Source of the DNA: an uncultured Bacteroides sp. | GTDB taxonomy: Bacteria; Bacteroidota; Bacteroidia; Bacteroidales; Bacteroidaceae | Length of the DNA: 64,000 nucleotides | NCBI RefSeq assembly: GCF_959029255.1 | Contig: NZ_CAUFUE010000004.1 | Location: 1 to 64,000 of the forward strand | Direction of reading: 5' to 3' | Part shown: positions 30,998-40,593 of the stretch, in pieces | Position numbering within the stretch: the stretch's first letter is position 1 | Layout: the number at the start of each line of letters is the position of its first letter | The notes under the pieces: model-generated | Seen by the model: only the letters and a program-made list of their open reading frames with translations | What the model was told of the DNA's origin: nothing | Database searches by the model: none | Made by a program: the position numbers and the translations under genes

Positions 30998-33286
30998 ATG
31001 GCTAAGATAACCAAAGAAGCCGCTTTGCTCTATCACTCGCAAGGCAAACCCGGAAAAATTGAAGTAGTGCCCACCAAGCCCTACAGTACACAAACCGACC
31101 TTTCGCTCGCCTACTCTCCCGGCGTTGCAGAACCGTGTCTTGAAATTGAGAAGAACCCACAGGACGCGTATAAATATACAGCTAAAGGCAATCTTGTAGC
31201 CGTAATCTCCAATGGTACAGCCGTACTTGGCCTGGGCGATATAGGTGCCCTCAGCGGCAAGCCGGTAATGGAAGGCAAAGGCTTGCTGTTCAAGATTTAT
31301 GCCGGTATCGACGTATTCGATATCGAAGTAAACGAGAAAGACCCCGACAAATTTATTGAGGCTGTCAAAGCCATTGCCCCTACTTTCGGTGGTATCAACC
31401 TGGAAGATATCAAGGCTCCCGAATGCTTCGAGATAGAACGCCGCCTGAAGGAAGAACTCGACATCCCCGTGATGCACGACGACCAGCATGGTACGGCCAT
31501 CATTTCAAGTGCCGGACTGCTGAATGCCTTGGATGTGGCAGGCAAGAAGATCGAGAACGTGAAAATCGTGGTGAACGGCGCAGGCGCTTCCGCCACCTCA
31601 TGTACCAAACTATATGAATCGCTCGGCGCCCGCCGTGAAAACATCCTGATGCTGGACAGTAAAGGGGTCATCACCAGCGACCGTGAGAACCTGACTGAAC
31701 AGAAGCGTTATTTCGCCACCGACCGTCGTGACGTGCATACGCTTGCCGAAGCCATCAAAGGCGCCGATGTATTCCTCGGGCTTTCCAAGGGCAATGTGTT
31801 GACACAAGACATGGTACGCAGCATGGCCGACCATCCCATCGTATTCGCCCTTGCCAATCCTACCCCGGAAATCTCTTACGAGGATGCCATGGCAGCGCGT
31901 CCGGATGTATTGATGTCCACCGGCCGTTCCGACTATCCGAACCAGATAAATAATGTAATCGGTTTCCCTTATATCTTCCGTGGCGCACTCGACACACAAG
32001 CAAAAGCCATCAACGAAGAAATGAAAATAGCCGCAGTACATGCCATCGCCAACCTTGCCAAACAGCCTGTGCCCGATGTAGTGAACGAGGCTTATCATGT
32101 AAACAACTTCTCTTTCGGCCCCGAATATTTCATTCCGAAACCCGTTGACCCGCGTCTCATCACAGAGGTATCTTGTGCCGTGGCACGCGCAGCCATGGAA
32201 AGCGGTGTGGCACGCAAAAACATAGAAGACTGGGACGCTTACAGAGTGCAACTGCGTGAACTGATGGGATATGAAAGCAAACTGACCCGCCAGCTCTACG
32301 ACACCGCCCGCCGCAACCCGCAACGTGTGGTGTTTGCCGAGGGCATCCATCCCAATATGCTGAAAGCCGCCGTCGAAGCCAAGGCGGAAGGTATCTGCCA
32401 TCCTATTATATTAGGTAATGACGAAGCCATCGAAAAACTGGCGAAAGAACTCGACCTCAGTCTTGAAGGCATTGAAATCGTAAACCTGCGCCATCCCGAC
32501 GAATCGGAACGCCGCGAACGTTATGCACGTATCCTTTCCGAGAAGCGTGCCCGTGAAGGCGTCACTTACGAAGAAGCTAACGACAAGATGTTCGAGCGCA
32601 ACTACTTCGGTATGATGATGGTGGAGACCGGTGAAGCCGACGCTTTCATCACCGGATTGTACACCAAATACAGTAACACCATCAAGGTGGCCAAAGAAGT
32701 TATCGGCATCCGTCCGGAATACAAGCACTTCGGCACCATGCATATCCTTAACTCCAAAAAGGGTACTTATTTCCTTGCCGACACGCTTATCAACCGCCAC
32801 CCCGATGCAGCAACTCTGATTGATATTGCCAAATTGTCGGAATACACCGTGCGTTTCTTCAACCATACGCCTGTAATGGCAATGTTGAGCTACTCCAACT
32901 TCGGCACGGACAAGGAAGGAAGCCCGATAAGCGTGCACGAAGCGGTAGATTACATGCAGCAGAATTATCCCGACCTAGCCATCGACGGTGAAATGCAGGT
33001 AAATTTTGCCATGAACCGCAAACTGCGTGATACGAAGTATCCGTTTACCCGCCTGAAAGGAAAAGATGTGAATACACTTATTTTCCCGAACCTGAGTTCT
33101 GCCAACTCCGCCTACAAACTGTTGCAGACTATGGACATGGATTCCGAATTGATAGGCCCAATACAAATGGGATTGAACAAACCTATCCACTTCACCGACT
33201 TCGAAAGTTCCGTGCGCGACATTGTAAACATCACCGCAGTGGCAGTAATCGATGCTATTGTCGACAAAAAGAAAGCAGGTAAATGA
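30998..33286 (+). CDS. maeB: NADP-dependent malic enzyme with phosphotransacetylase-like domain
   Basis: A 762-residue MaeB-type enzyme converting malate to pyruvate and CO2 with NADPH formation. The malic domain (about 1-420) shows TDLSLAYSPGVAEPCLEIE, VMHDDQHGTAIISSAGLLNAL with the catalytic Asp/Lys set, and the nucleotide-binding VVNGAGASATSCTKLYESLG. The C-terminal half (about 430-762) is a phosphotransacetylase homologue (HPIILGNDEAIEKLAKELDL, TGLYTKYSNTIKV); in known MaeB proteins this part is regulatory and not catalytically active. AAATGA at its end overlaps the start of a 57-residue membrane peptide gene. Confidence 0.93.
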   Translation: MAKITKEAALLYHSQGKPGKIEVVPTKPYSTQTDLSLAYSPGVAEPCLEIEKNPQDAYKYTAKGNLVAVISNGTAVLGLGDIGALSGKPVMEGKGLLFKIYAGIDVFDIEVNEKDPDKFIEAVKAIAPTFGGINLEDIKAPECFEIERRLKEELDIPVMHDDQHGTAIISSAGLLNALDVAGKKIENVKIVVNGAGASATSCTKLYESLGARRENILMLDSKGVITSDRENLTEQKRYFATDRRDVHTLAEAIKGADVFLGLSKGNVLTQDMVRSMADHPIVFALANPTPEISYEDAMAARPDVLMSTGRSDYPNQINNVIGFPYIFRGALDTQAKAINEEMKIAAVHAIANLAKQPVPDVVNEAYHVNNFSFGPEYFIPKPVDPRLITEVSCAVARAAMESGVARKNIEDWDAYRVQLRELMGYESKLTRQLYDTARRNPQRVVFAEGIHPNMLKAAVEAKAEGICHPIILGNDEAIEKLAKELDLSLEGIEIVNLRHPDESERRERYARILSEKRAREGVTYEEANDKMFERNYFGMMMVETGEADAFITGLYTKYSNTIKVAKEVIGIRPEYKHFGTMHILNSKKGTYFLADTLINRHPDAATLIDIAKLSEYTVRFFNHTPVMAMLSYSNFGTDKEGSPISVHEAVDYMQQNYPDLAIDGEMQVNFAMNRKLRDTKYPFTRLKGKDVNTLIFPNLSSANSAYKLLQTMDMDSELIGPIQMGLNKPIHFTDFESSVRDIVNITAVAVIDAIVDKKKAGK

Positions 33287-33456
33287 AAAGGCCATTATCC
33301 AAATCTCAAATAGTTTGCATTACGCTTCTTTGGGCGGCACTTTGTTACATCGTTCTGACAACAGCCGAACGAATTGACGGTCCAATCATCTTAACGCTTG
33401 TCATTTCGGCGGCATTAGTCTTTATTCCGGTAATAAAGTCACTCAAAAGAGGATAA
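33283..33456 (+). CDS. 57-residue membrane peptide coupled to maeB
   Basis: An ORF of 57 codons starting at the ATG within the maeB stop (ATGA overlap). The product, beginning MKRPLSKSQIVCITLLWAAL and ending VIKSLKRG, has two hydrophobic segments (about residues 9-26 and 34-50) and basic ends, a two-helix membrane protein. The overlap implies translation only by reinitiation after maeB, and a terminator follows within 25 bp, so the pair is one unit. I do not recognise the family. The coding call rests on the overlap and membrane profile. Confidence 0.55.
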   Translation: MKRPLSKSQIVCITLLWAALCYIVLTTAERIDGPIILTLVISAALVFIPVIKSLKRG

Positions 33457-33478
33457 ATAATATCTTTTTATTCCTTTT

Positions 33479-33520
33479 TGCGGGATAAAACAATAAAAAT
33501 GCTGTTTTATCCCGCATTTT
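33479..33520 (+). terminator. intrinsic terminator of the maeB unit
   Basis: TGCGGGATAAAACA (33479-33492) pairs perfectly with its complement (33503-33516) and is followed by TTTT. Confidence 0.8.
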
Positions 33521-33532
33521 ATTTATAAATTG

Positions 33533-33563
33533 TTTGCTCGTATCATTTTTATGTTTACTTTTG
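33533..33563 (+). promoter_or_regulatory. promoter of the first glutamate dehydrogenase
   Basis: TTTG (33533-33536), a 19-bp gap and TACTTTTG (33556-33563) match both Bacteroides elements. The ~125-nt leader contains one isolated ACAAGGTGACAAGG-like stretch. Confidence 0.75.
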
Positions 33564-33693
33564 CAACCGCAATAAGAGAAGATACAAGAAATAAGATACA
33601 AGGTGACAAGGCTCCGGCATATCGCTAAAGTTTCTTCAACTTGTTCACTCAAATTTCGTCAACTAAAAATAACCAATATAAAGTAAATAGATT

Positions 33694-35031
33694 ATGAATG
33701 CAGCTAAGGTATTAGAAGATTTGAAAAGACGGTTCCCCAATGAACCGGAGTATCATCAAGCAGTAGAAGAAGTACTTTCTACTATTGAAGAAGAGTACAA
33801 CAAACATCCGGAGTTTGACAAAGCCAATCTGATTGAACGTCTTTGCATCCCCGATCGCGTTTACCAATTCCGTGTTACTTGGGTGGACGATAAAGGTAAC
33901 GTACAAACCAACATGGGCTACCGTGTACAGCATAACAACGCCATTGGCCCGTACAAAGGCGGTATCCGTTTCCACGCTTCGGTAAATCTTTCTATCCTGA
34001 AGTTCCTTGCTTTTGAGCAGACTTTCAAAAATTCGCTGACTACTCTGCCTATGGGTGGTGGTAAAGGTGGTTCCGACTTCTCTCCGCGCGGCAAATCAAA
34101 TGCTGAGGTTATGCGTTTCGTTCAGGCTTTCATGCTGGAGCTGTGGCGTCATATAGGTCCCGAAACGGATGTTCCTGCCGGTGATATCGGTGTAGGTGGT
34201 CGTGAAGTAGGTTTCATGTTCGGCATGTACAAGAAGCTGACTCACGAATTCACCGGAACATTCACAGGTAAGGGCCGCGAATTCGGTGGATCACTGATTC
34301 GCCCGGAAGCTACCGGTTACGGTAACATCTATTTCTTGCTGGAAATGCTGAAAACCAAAGGTACCGACCTCAAAGGCAAGACTTGCCTGATTTCCGGTTC
34401 GGGTAACGTAGCCCAATATACAGCCGAGAAAGTATTGGAAATGGGTGGCAAGGTTTTGACGATGTCCGATTCCGACGGTTATGTATACGATCCCGCAGGT
34501 ATCGACCGCGAAAAGTTGGACTACATCATGGAGCTGAAGAACCTCTATCGTGGACGTATCCGCGAATATGCCGAGCAATATCCGGGCGTGAAGTATGTAG
34601 AAGGTGCACGTCCTTGGGGCGAAAAAGCAGATATCGCTCTGCCGTCCGCTACCCAGAACGAAATCAACGGTGACGATGCCAAGAAACTGGTTGCCAACGG
34701 TGTAATGGCAGTATCCGAAGGTGCAAACATGCCTTCTACTCCCGAAGCCATCCGCGTATTCCAGGAAGCCAAGATTCTGTATGCTCCGGGTAAGGCAGCC
34801 AATGCCGGTGGTGTATCCGTATCCGGTTTGGAAATGACCCAGAACTCTATCAAACTGGGCTGGAGCTCTGAAGAGGTAGATGAAAAGCTGAAAAGCATCA
34901 TGAAGAATATCCACGCTGCTTGCGTACAATATGGTACAGAAGCCAATGGTTACGTAAACTATGTGAAGGGTGCCAACGTTGCCGGATTTATGAAGGTAGC
35001 GAAAGCCATGATGGCACAAGGTATTGTATAA
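33694..35031 (+). CDS. gdhA: glutamate dehydrogenase (hexameric type), paralogue 1
   Basis: A 445-residue enzyme interconverting glutamate and 2-oxoglutarate with ammonia. Signatures: GYRVQHNNAIGPYKGGIRFH, the catalytic-lysine region LPMGGGKGGSDFSPRGKS, ETDVPAGDIGVGGREVGFM, and the dinucleotide fold CLISGSGNVAQYTAEKVLEMGG. The length and the small hexameric type match the NADP-linked biosynthetic GDH of Bacteroides; the coenzyme was not proved here. It ends 126 bp before a convergent peptidase gene with a terminator between. A same-length paralogue lies 1.4 kb further on, on the opposite strand. Confidence 0.9.
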   Translation: MNAAKVLEDLKRRFPNEPEYHQAVEEVLSTIEEEYNKHPEFDKANLIERLCIPDRVYQFRVTWVDDKGNVQTNMGYRVQHNNAIGPYKGGIRFHASVNLSILKFLAFEQTFKNSLTTLPMGGGKGGSDFSPRGKSNAEVMRFVQAFMLELWRHIGPETDVPAGDIGVGGREVGFMFGMYKKLTHEFTGTFTGKGREFGGSLIRPEATGYGNIYFLLEMLKTKGTDLKGKTCLISGSGNVAQYTAEKVLEMGGKVLTMSDSDGYVYDPAGIDREKLDYIMELKNLYRGRIREYAEQYPGVKYVEGARPWGEKADIALPSATQNEINGDDAKKLVANGVMAVSEGANMPSTPEAIRVFQEAKILYAPGKAANAGGVSVSGLEMTQNSIKLGWSSEEVDEKLKSIMKNIHAACVQYGTEANGYVNYVKGANVAGFMKVAKAMMAQGIV

Positions 35032-35056
35032 GCCATAGAAATACAACTATAACAAA

Positions 35057-35092
35057 GAAAAGGCGGAGGACTGTAAAGTTCTTCGCCTTTTC
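35057..35092 (+). terminator. terminator after glutamate dehydrogenase 1
   Basis: AAAGGCGGAG (35058-35067) pairs with CTTCGCCTTT (35081-35090) with one mismatch, flanked by A and T tracts, so it may work in both directions. Confidence 0.75.
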
Positions 35093-35156
35093 GATATATG
35101 CTAATTGGCTACGCAATGTTTCCGCCGCACTATCATGCCGCAGGTCACGGGCCGCA

Positions 35157-36320
35157 TCATAACTCTATAATCTCCTCCTTACATAGCGTCAGCTTCTCCA
35201 AGCCTGTGGCCGTCACAGCCCATGAGTTTTCAATGCCGACGGGACCTATGCCCGGCAATACAATCTTCGGTTCCAAGGCAAATACCATACCCGGTTCGAG
35301 TTCCTGCTTCATGCGGGGAGCTAACACCGGCATCTCGTTAATTTCCAATCCTATACCATGACCGATGAACTTTGCTTTCTGTTCTACTCCCATAAAATAG
35401 TCTGCAAATCCGGCTTTATCTACAATCTTGATGGCCGTATTATAAAGGTCTTCACAAACAACACCCGGTTTCGCCATTTCCACAACAGCATCCTGTATTT
35501 CCAGACAAGTCTGATGAGCGGCATACGCTTTCTCCGGTAACTTGCCAATGGAGAATACGCGACTCATATCACCCATATATCCATAGAAGTTTCCTCCCAT
35601 ATCTACCATTATACTTTGTCCGGCTTGCAACAGAGTACCGTTTACGCCACCAGGCAGTGAAGGGTCGAGCCCTTCGCCTCCCAAGGCAAAATCGTAAGGA
35701 GAAGGCATGGCGGCATTATCACCTGCCAGAAGACTCCCCATGAATATTTCCATACTTTGACCGAACACACGGAAAATACCCAAGCAACCTTCCAGGCGCA
35801 TCAACCGTTCAATTTCAATGGATAATTGACAATCGGTCATCCCAGGCTGGTAGACAGAGGGTATCTGTTCGTAGGCTTTGGTATGGGCAGCACCCGAACG
35901 ACGCAACATTTCAAGTTCTATGTCAGTCTTCACCATTCTTGCCTGACGGATAAGAGCAGTGCCGCAAGACACCACCTCCGTTTCCGGAAAACAGGCAGCG
36001 AGACGACTGTATTCGGTAAATGAAAGTTCATCCCCTTCCAGCATCAGTTTAGTAGGAAGCGGAAGTCCACATTCTTTCAAAAGTTCGGGAAGTTGTTCGG
36101 GCTTACGGATAGCATGGATATGTTCACCTTCAATGTTATTGGGACGTTTGATAAATAAACGTGCCGGCGCATTCAACGGCAGATATAAATAACCGCTGAC
36201 AACGCGTCCATACGTATAGATTAAATTTACATTGCAAGTAATAAGAGCGGCATCAATCTCTTGCTGAGCCATGAGGACACGTATTTTATCGCGTCTCAGT
36301 TTCAATTCTGGTTGTAACAT
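35157..36320 (-). CDS. M24-family Xaa-Pro aminopeptidase-like protein
   Basis: A 387-residue creatinase/aminopeptidase P fold protein. Start MLQPELKLRR (36320) follows AAAGAG; upstream in-frame residues are not conserved-looking. The N-terminal domain spans about 1-130. The C-terminal pita-bread domain contains the metal ligands: two Asp in MVDMGGNFYGYMGDMSRV, His in KFIGHGIGLE with the Glu in INEMPVLAP, and Glu in GMVFALEPK. This gives the D-D-H-E-E set of a dinuclear metallopeptidase releasing N-terminal residues before proline. It lies between two glutamate dehydrogenase genes, which may be incidental or part of peptide/amino-acid catabolism. Confidence 0.85.
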   Translation of the reverse strand: MLQPELKLRRDKIRVLMAQQEIDAALITCNVNLIYTYGRVVSGYLYLPLNAPARLFIKRPNNIEGEHIHAIRKPEQLPELLKECGLPLPTKLMLEGDELSFTEYSRLAACFPETEVVSCGTALIRQARMVKTDIELEMLRRSGAAHTKAYEQIPSVYQPGMTDCQLSIEIERLMRLEGCLGIFRVFGQSMEIFMGSLLAGDNAAMPSPYDFALGGEGLDPSLPGGVNGTLLQAGQSIMVDMGGNFYGYMGDMSRVFSIGKLPEKAYAAHQTCLEIQDAVVEMAKPGVVCEDLYNTAIKIVDKAGFADYFMGVEQKAKFIGHGIGLEINEMPVLAPRMKQELEPGMVFALEPKIVLPGIGPVGIENSWAVTATGLEKLTLCKEEIIEL

Positions 36321-36348
36321 CTCTTTTTTATTAATGATTATCGAGACG

Positions 36349-36356
36349 CAAAGGTA
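36349..36356 (-). promoter_or_regulatory. promoter -7 box of the M24 peptidase gene
   Basis: On the - strand TACCTTTG matches TAnnTTTG, about 30 bp before the start codon. Confidence 0.6.
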
Positions 36357-36398
36357 CAACCTTTTTAATGAAGAATAAAGACAGAGTACCTAAAAAAA

Positions 36399-36432
36399 GT
36401 ACTGCCCATACCTTCACAGGCGCGGGCAGCAC
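36399..36432 (-). terminator. terminator of glutamate dehydrogenase 2
   Basis: On the - strand GTGCTGCCC and GGGCAGTAC form the stem (36424-36432 with 36399-36407; one mismatch), followed by a run of seven T. Confidence 0.8.
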
Positions 36433-36469
36433 AAACCACAAATACAAATACAACTAAACAAAGTTTCTT

Positions 36470-37807
36470 TTAGATAATTCCCTGACCCATCATTGCGTGG
36501 GCAACCTTCATGAAACCGGCTATGTTAGCTCCCTTCACGTAGTTGATGTAACCGTCAGGTTCTGTTCCATATTTCACACACTGGGCATGGATGCCGTGCA
36601 TGATGGCATGAAGTTTCTCATCCACTTCGGCAGCACTCCAACTGAGGTGCATGGCATTTTGTGACATTTCCAAACCGGAAGTTGCCACACCACCAGCATT
36701 CACAGCCTTACCCGGTGCATACACAATCTTGTTTTCAATAAAGAGGTCGATAGCTTCAGGAGTACATCCCATGTTGGAGATTTCACCTACACATTTCACT
36801 TTATGATTAATTAATTGACGGGCATCTTCACCGTTCAACTCATTTTGTGTAGCACATGGCAATGCAATATCAGCAGAAATTTCCCAAGGACGTTTACCGG
36901 GAACAAATGTGGAACCGGGGAACTTTTCAGCATACGGAGCCACAATATCATTGCCGGAAGAACGAAGTTCCAACATATAATCTATCTTTTCACCACTGAT
37001 ACCATTCGGATCATAGATGTAACCGTCAGGACCGGATATGGTAACCACTTTAGCGCCTAATTCCGTTGCTTTGGTCGCGGCACCCCATGCTACATTTCCA
37101 AAACCGGAAATAGCAACGGTCATACCTTTAATATCCAGACCTTTTGTCTGCAACATTTGATTAACGAAATACAATCCACCGAAACCGGTTGCTTCAGGAC
37201 GAATCAAAGAACCTCCAAATTCCAAACCTTTACCGGTGAAAGTACCTGTAAATTCACGAGTCAACTTCTTATACATACCGAACATATAGCCTACTTCACG
37301 GCCACCTACACCGATATCACCGGCAGGTACATCCATATCAGGACCCAGATGGCGCCATAGTTCCAGCATAAAAGCCTGACAGAAACGCATAATTTCAGCA
37401 TCACTCTTGCCGCGTGGAGAGAAGTCGGAACCACCTTTACCGCCACCCATAGGCAATGTAGTAAGAGCATTCTTAAAGGTTTGTTCAAAGCCCAAGAACT
37501 TCAGAATAGAAAGATTCACCGAAGCATGGAAACGTATACCGCCTTTGTACGGGCCAATGGCGTTATTGAACTGCACACGATAACCCAAGTTTGTCTGTAC
37601 CTCACCCTTATCGTCTACCCACGTAACACGGAAAGTAAAAATACGATCAGGCTCTACCAATCGTTCAATAATCTTTGCTTTTTCGAACTCAGGATGTTGG
37701 TTGTATATATCTTCGATGGAAAGAAGTACTTCCTTTACGGCTTGAAGATATTCAGATTCGCCGGGATGCTTTGCCTCCAAAGAGGCCATGATACGTTCGA
37801 TGTTCAT
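36470..37807 (-). CDS. glutamate dehydrogenase (hexameric type), paralogue 2
   Basis: A 445-residue protein nearly the same in layout as the gene at 33694: GYRVQFNNAIGPYKGGIRFH, LPMGGGKGGSDFSPRGKS, DMDVPAGDIGVGGREVGYM and the fold VAISGFGNVAWGAATKATELG. Bacteroides usually carries both an NADP-linked and an NAD-linked hexameric GDH; the difference in the nucleotide-binding loop (SGFGNVAWGAATKA against SGSGNVAQYTAEKV) is consistent with that, but cofactor preference is not proved. A -7 box lies upstream on the - strand and a strong terminator follows. Confidence 0.88.
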   Translation of the reverse strand: MNIERIMASLEAKHPGESEYLQAVKEVLLSIEDIYNQHPEFEKAKIIERLVEPDRIFTFRVTWVDDKGEVQTNLGYRVQFNNAIGPYKGGIRFHASVNLSILKFLGFEQTFKNALTTLPMGGGKGGSDFSPRGKSDAEIMRFCQAFMLELWRHLGPDMDVPAGDIGVGGREVGYMFGMYKKLTREFTGTFTGKGLEFGGSLIRPEATGFGGLYFVNQMLQTKGLDIKGMTVAISGFGNVAWGAATKATELGAKVVTISGPDGYIYDPNGISGEKIDYMLELRSSGNDIVAPYAEKFPGSTFVPGKRPWEISADIALPCATQNELNGEDARQLINHKVKCVGEISNMGCTPEAIDLFIENKIVYAPGKAVNAGGVATSGLEMSQNAMHLSWSAAEVDEKLHAIMHGIHAQCVKYGTEPDGYINYVKGANIAGFMKVAHAMMGQGII

Positions 37808-37879
37808 AATATTACGTTTTAAAGGTTATTACCTTGTTGACTTAAGATTATTCGAGCAAAATGTCAACGAATAACACTG

Positions 37880-37887
37880 CAAATATA
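37880..37887 (-). promoter_or_regulatory. promoter -7 box of glutamate dehydrogenase 2
   Basis: On the - strand TATATTTG matches TAnnTTTG, about 70 bp before the start codon. The remainder of the 37808-38158 gap holds the PUL regulator motif at 38017-38057 and no gene. Confidence 0.6.
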
Positions 37888-38016
37888 GGAATACTTTTCA
37901 ATAAACCTATATTTTAGGCTAATATTTTGATTAAAGAATAATAAAATGTCAAAGTACAAAGATTACAGAACTAGAATAGAACAAAGATAATGAAATAATT
38001 TACAAAGGAGTAAACT

Positions 38017-38057
38017 GGTTAAAAAAATATCATCATAAGGTTCATATTCCATCAAAT
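38017..38057 (+). promoter_or_regulatory. candidate PUL regulator site 1 (GH9 unit)
   Basis: GGTTCATATTCCATCAAAT (38039-38057) fits GGTTN-N6-CATC; another GGTT lies 22 bp upstream at 38017. A -7-like TAACCTTG (38125-38132) is further downstream. Confidence 0.55.
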
Positions 38058-38158
38058 CGACCTATTTTGACGTTTTTTAGAACATTTATGGTAATTATCA
38101 AACCTCATTCTGGTAAATATTGGCTAACCTTGCATCACCGACAAGAGACCAATACGAA

Positions 38159-40561
38159 ATGAATAAAATGAGGAAGACATTATTAATTCTATATTTGTTG
38201 TCAGTAAGCAATACTCTTATACTCGGACAGTTTCGTTTAACTCAAGACAGTTGCTTGGAAAAACAGATACTGGAAAGTGGATTGATACACCAACCTCTAC
38301 CCCTGAATACTGAAAACTCTTTTGAAACTAATGGATGGAAAAAGGAGATATTACAAAGTGTTCCCCTCGTATCCTCCGGAAATCTCAAACTTCAGTTTCC
38401 AACTTATACGGGTAAAAGAGCTGTTGGTCCACCTTCAGATCCGGACTATGCTACCTATGGCGACAGTAGTGTTTCCTACTATCTGAATGGTGCCAATCTG
38501 GAAAGATACAACCGGATTGCATTCTCTATCTATCCTGATTGTGACGGCGCACGTGTGGTTAATATGAATTTAACTTTTGTAAACGCTAATACACCTATTA
38601 AAAAGGGTTATAATCAGCCCTCCGGTTCCCACTTAGTTAACCTCGTGAACAAGAAATGGAATCAATGTTTCCTCGAAATTGACGAATATCAACGCGACAA
38701 AGTGATGGAGATCAGCTTTAGTACAACTGTAAAAGGAAAAGACCGTACTACAGGAGACTCAGTTATTTATTATATTGATAACCTAGAACTGCAAACAGTA
38801 AGAAATCCTGCAAAAGTGAGTGGCTGGGTACCGACTGATGGAAAAATCATATATTCTACCACCGGATATTCAATTAATTATCCCAAAACCGCCATTGTCA
38901 ACACAAACTACTCTCGATATAACAGTAAACATTTTCAATTGGTAAACCCGAAAAATAGGCAAATTGTCTATGAAGGAGAAATTAAGGATACCCAAACAAG
39001 TATCGGTAAATTCGGACATATAGATTTTACCCCTTTTAATCATTCTGGAATGTACCAGTTGAAAATAGGTGATATCATAACACCTGCCTTCCACATTGGA
39101 GAATACATCTGGGAAAATTCACAGTGGAAGATTCTGAATTTTATTTTTTGTCAACGTTGTGGATATCCAGTGCCAGGTAAACATGCCACTTGTCACATTG
39201 ACTTGATGTCCAAACACAAGGGACGGAGTATTTCTTACGCAGGAGGGTGGCATGATGCTGGTGATTTATCACAACAAACACTTCAAACGGGAGATGTTAC
39301 ATTCTCCCTACTTGAAGCATACAATAAACTGAAAGATAAAAATCCTGTCCTTGCTGCTCGTTTACGGGAAGAGGCCGAATGGGGATTGGAATTTATCCTA
39401 AGAAATCGCTATGGTGATGGTTATCGTGCCAGTAGTATGGGACTTCTTATCTGGCAAGATGGCATATTCAACACTTTGGATGATATTTCTTCGGTACGTG
39501 TACAGAATATGGCATTCGACAATTTTTTATATGCCGGATATGAAGCTTATGCTTCGATGACTCTGACCCAAGACCCGATGCTACAAGAATATCTACTAAA
39601 AGTGGCCGAAGAAGATTTTATATTTGCCATGAATAAGTTCAAAAAAGACGGCTTTGATAAATTTATCCAACCTTATGAACATAGTTACAATACTTCTGAA
39701 AGTCAATATATGGCTACTATATCGTGGGCGGCAAGCCAACTTTATAAACTAACACATAAACGCTATTACGCAAATATTGCAACTGAATATATCCAATACA
39801 CATTGGATTGCCAACGTACAGAACCACTGAAGGACAAAGATGATACACGAGGCTTTTTCTATCGCAATAAATCTAAGAAATCTATCGTACATTATATACA
39901 TCAATCACGCGAGCAGGTTTATATGCAAGCAATGGTATTGTTGTGTGAAACGCAAAAAGAACACCCGGACTATCACAAATGGGTTAATTCTATACAACTA
40001 TATGGTGAATATCTGAAAGGTTTGATGAAATATACCTACCCTTATGGAATGATATCAAGCGGGGTGTATCACACCGAAGAATACAAAGACTCAACAGGTT
40101 TTTATGCTCTCCACCTCTTCCCACCACCCCATGCAAAAGAACTTTATACAGAACAACTAAAGCGTGGAATAAAGTTAGACAAGCAACACTATATTAAACG
40201 CTTCCCTGTTTGGTTCAATATTTTTAATGGGAACACTGTTGTACATCTCTCCACCGGAAAGTCCGCTGCAATTTGTGGAAATTTCCTAAATGATAAGGAA
40301 CTACTCAGTATTGGTCTTGAGCAACTATACTGGACTGTAGGCAAAAACCCATTCGGGCAATCACTTATCTATGGAGAAGGACATAATTACCCACAAATGA
40401 ATAGTTTCTCTTCCGGAGAAATGACAGGGGAAATACCAGTCGGTATCCGGACTTTGGGTAATGAAGATATTCCTTATTGGCCACAAACCAACAATGCCTG
40501 CTACAAAGAGGTTTGGGTAACATCTGCCGGCAAGTGGTTATCTCTTATCGCTGAATATTAA
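38159..40561 (+). CDS. GH9-family glycoside hydrolase
   Basis: An 800-residue secreted enzyme. Start 38159 (MNKMRKTLL) or 38168; an upstream in-frame ATG would precede the likely transcription start. The signal peptide ends near LILGQ. A galactose-binding-like domain (about 50-210, SVSYYLNGANLERYNRI), then an N-terminal Ig-like domain of GH9 (about 215-330), then the catalytic alpha6/alpha6 barrel starting NFIFCQRCGYPVPG. The catalytic base motif GGWHDAGDLSQQTL lies near residue 365, and the acid is in NACYKEVWVTSAGKWL (E ~784). GH9 contains endoglucanases and also exo-beta-glucosaminidases; next to chitinase and amino-sugar genes, the second activity is a real option. It heads a three-gene unit. 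Confidence 0.82.
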   Translation: MNKMRKTLLILYLLSVSNTLILGQFRLTQDSCLEKQILESGLIHQPLPLNTENSFETNGWKKEILQSVPLVSSGNLKLQFPTYTGKRAVGPPSDPDYATYGDSSVSYYLNGANLERYNRIAFSIYPDCDGARVVNMNLTFVNANTPIKKGYNQPSGSHLVNLVNKKWNQCFLEIDEYQRDKVMEISFSTTVKGKDRTTGDSVIYYIDNLELQTVRNPAKVSGWVPTDGKIIYSTTGYSINYPKTAIVNTNYSRYNSKHFQLVNPKNRQIVYEGEIKDTQTSIGKFGHIDFTPFNHSGMYQLKIGDIITPAFHIGEYIWENSQWKILNFIFCQRCGYPVPGKHATCHIDLMSKHKGRSISYAGGWHDAGDLSQQTLQTGDVTFSLLEAYNKLKDKNPVLAARLREEAEWGLEFILRNRYGDGYRASSMGLLIWQDGIFNTLDDISSVRVQNMAFDNFLYAGYEAYASMTLTQDPMLQEYLLKVAEEDFIFAMNKFKKDGFDKFIQPYEHSYNTSESQYMATISWAASQLYKLTHKRYYANIATEYIQYTLDCQRTEPLKDKDDTRGFFYRNKSKKSIVHYIHQSREQVYMQAMVLLCETQKEHPDYHKWVNSIQLYGEYLKGLMKYTYPYGMISSGVYHTEEYKDSTGFYALHLFPPPHAKELYTEQLKRGIKLDKQHYIKRFPVWFNIFNGNTVVHLSTGKSAAICGNFLNDKELLSIGLEQLYWTVGKNPFGQSLIYGEGHNYPQMNSFSSGEMTGEIPVGIRTLGNEDIPYWPQTNNACYKEVWVTSAGKWLSLIAEY

Positions 40562-40593
40562 ATAAATTATTAACTTTATAAAAATGGAATACC

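Noticed and set aside
33595..33660. Another member of the GTTGACAAGG repeat family
   Set aside because: Only one ACAAGGTGACAAGG-like stretch occurs, with no tandem partner or inverted arm, so chance is not excluded.
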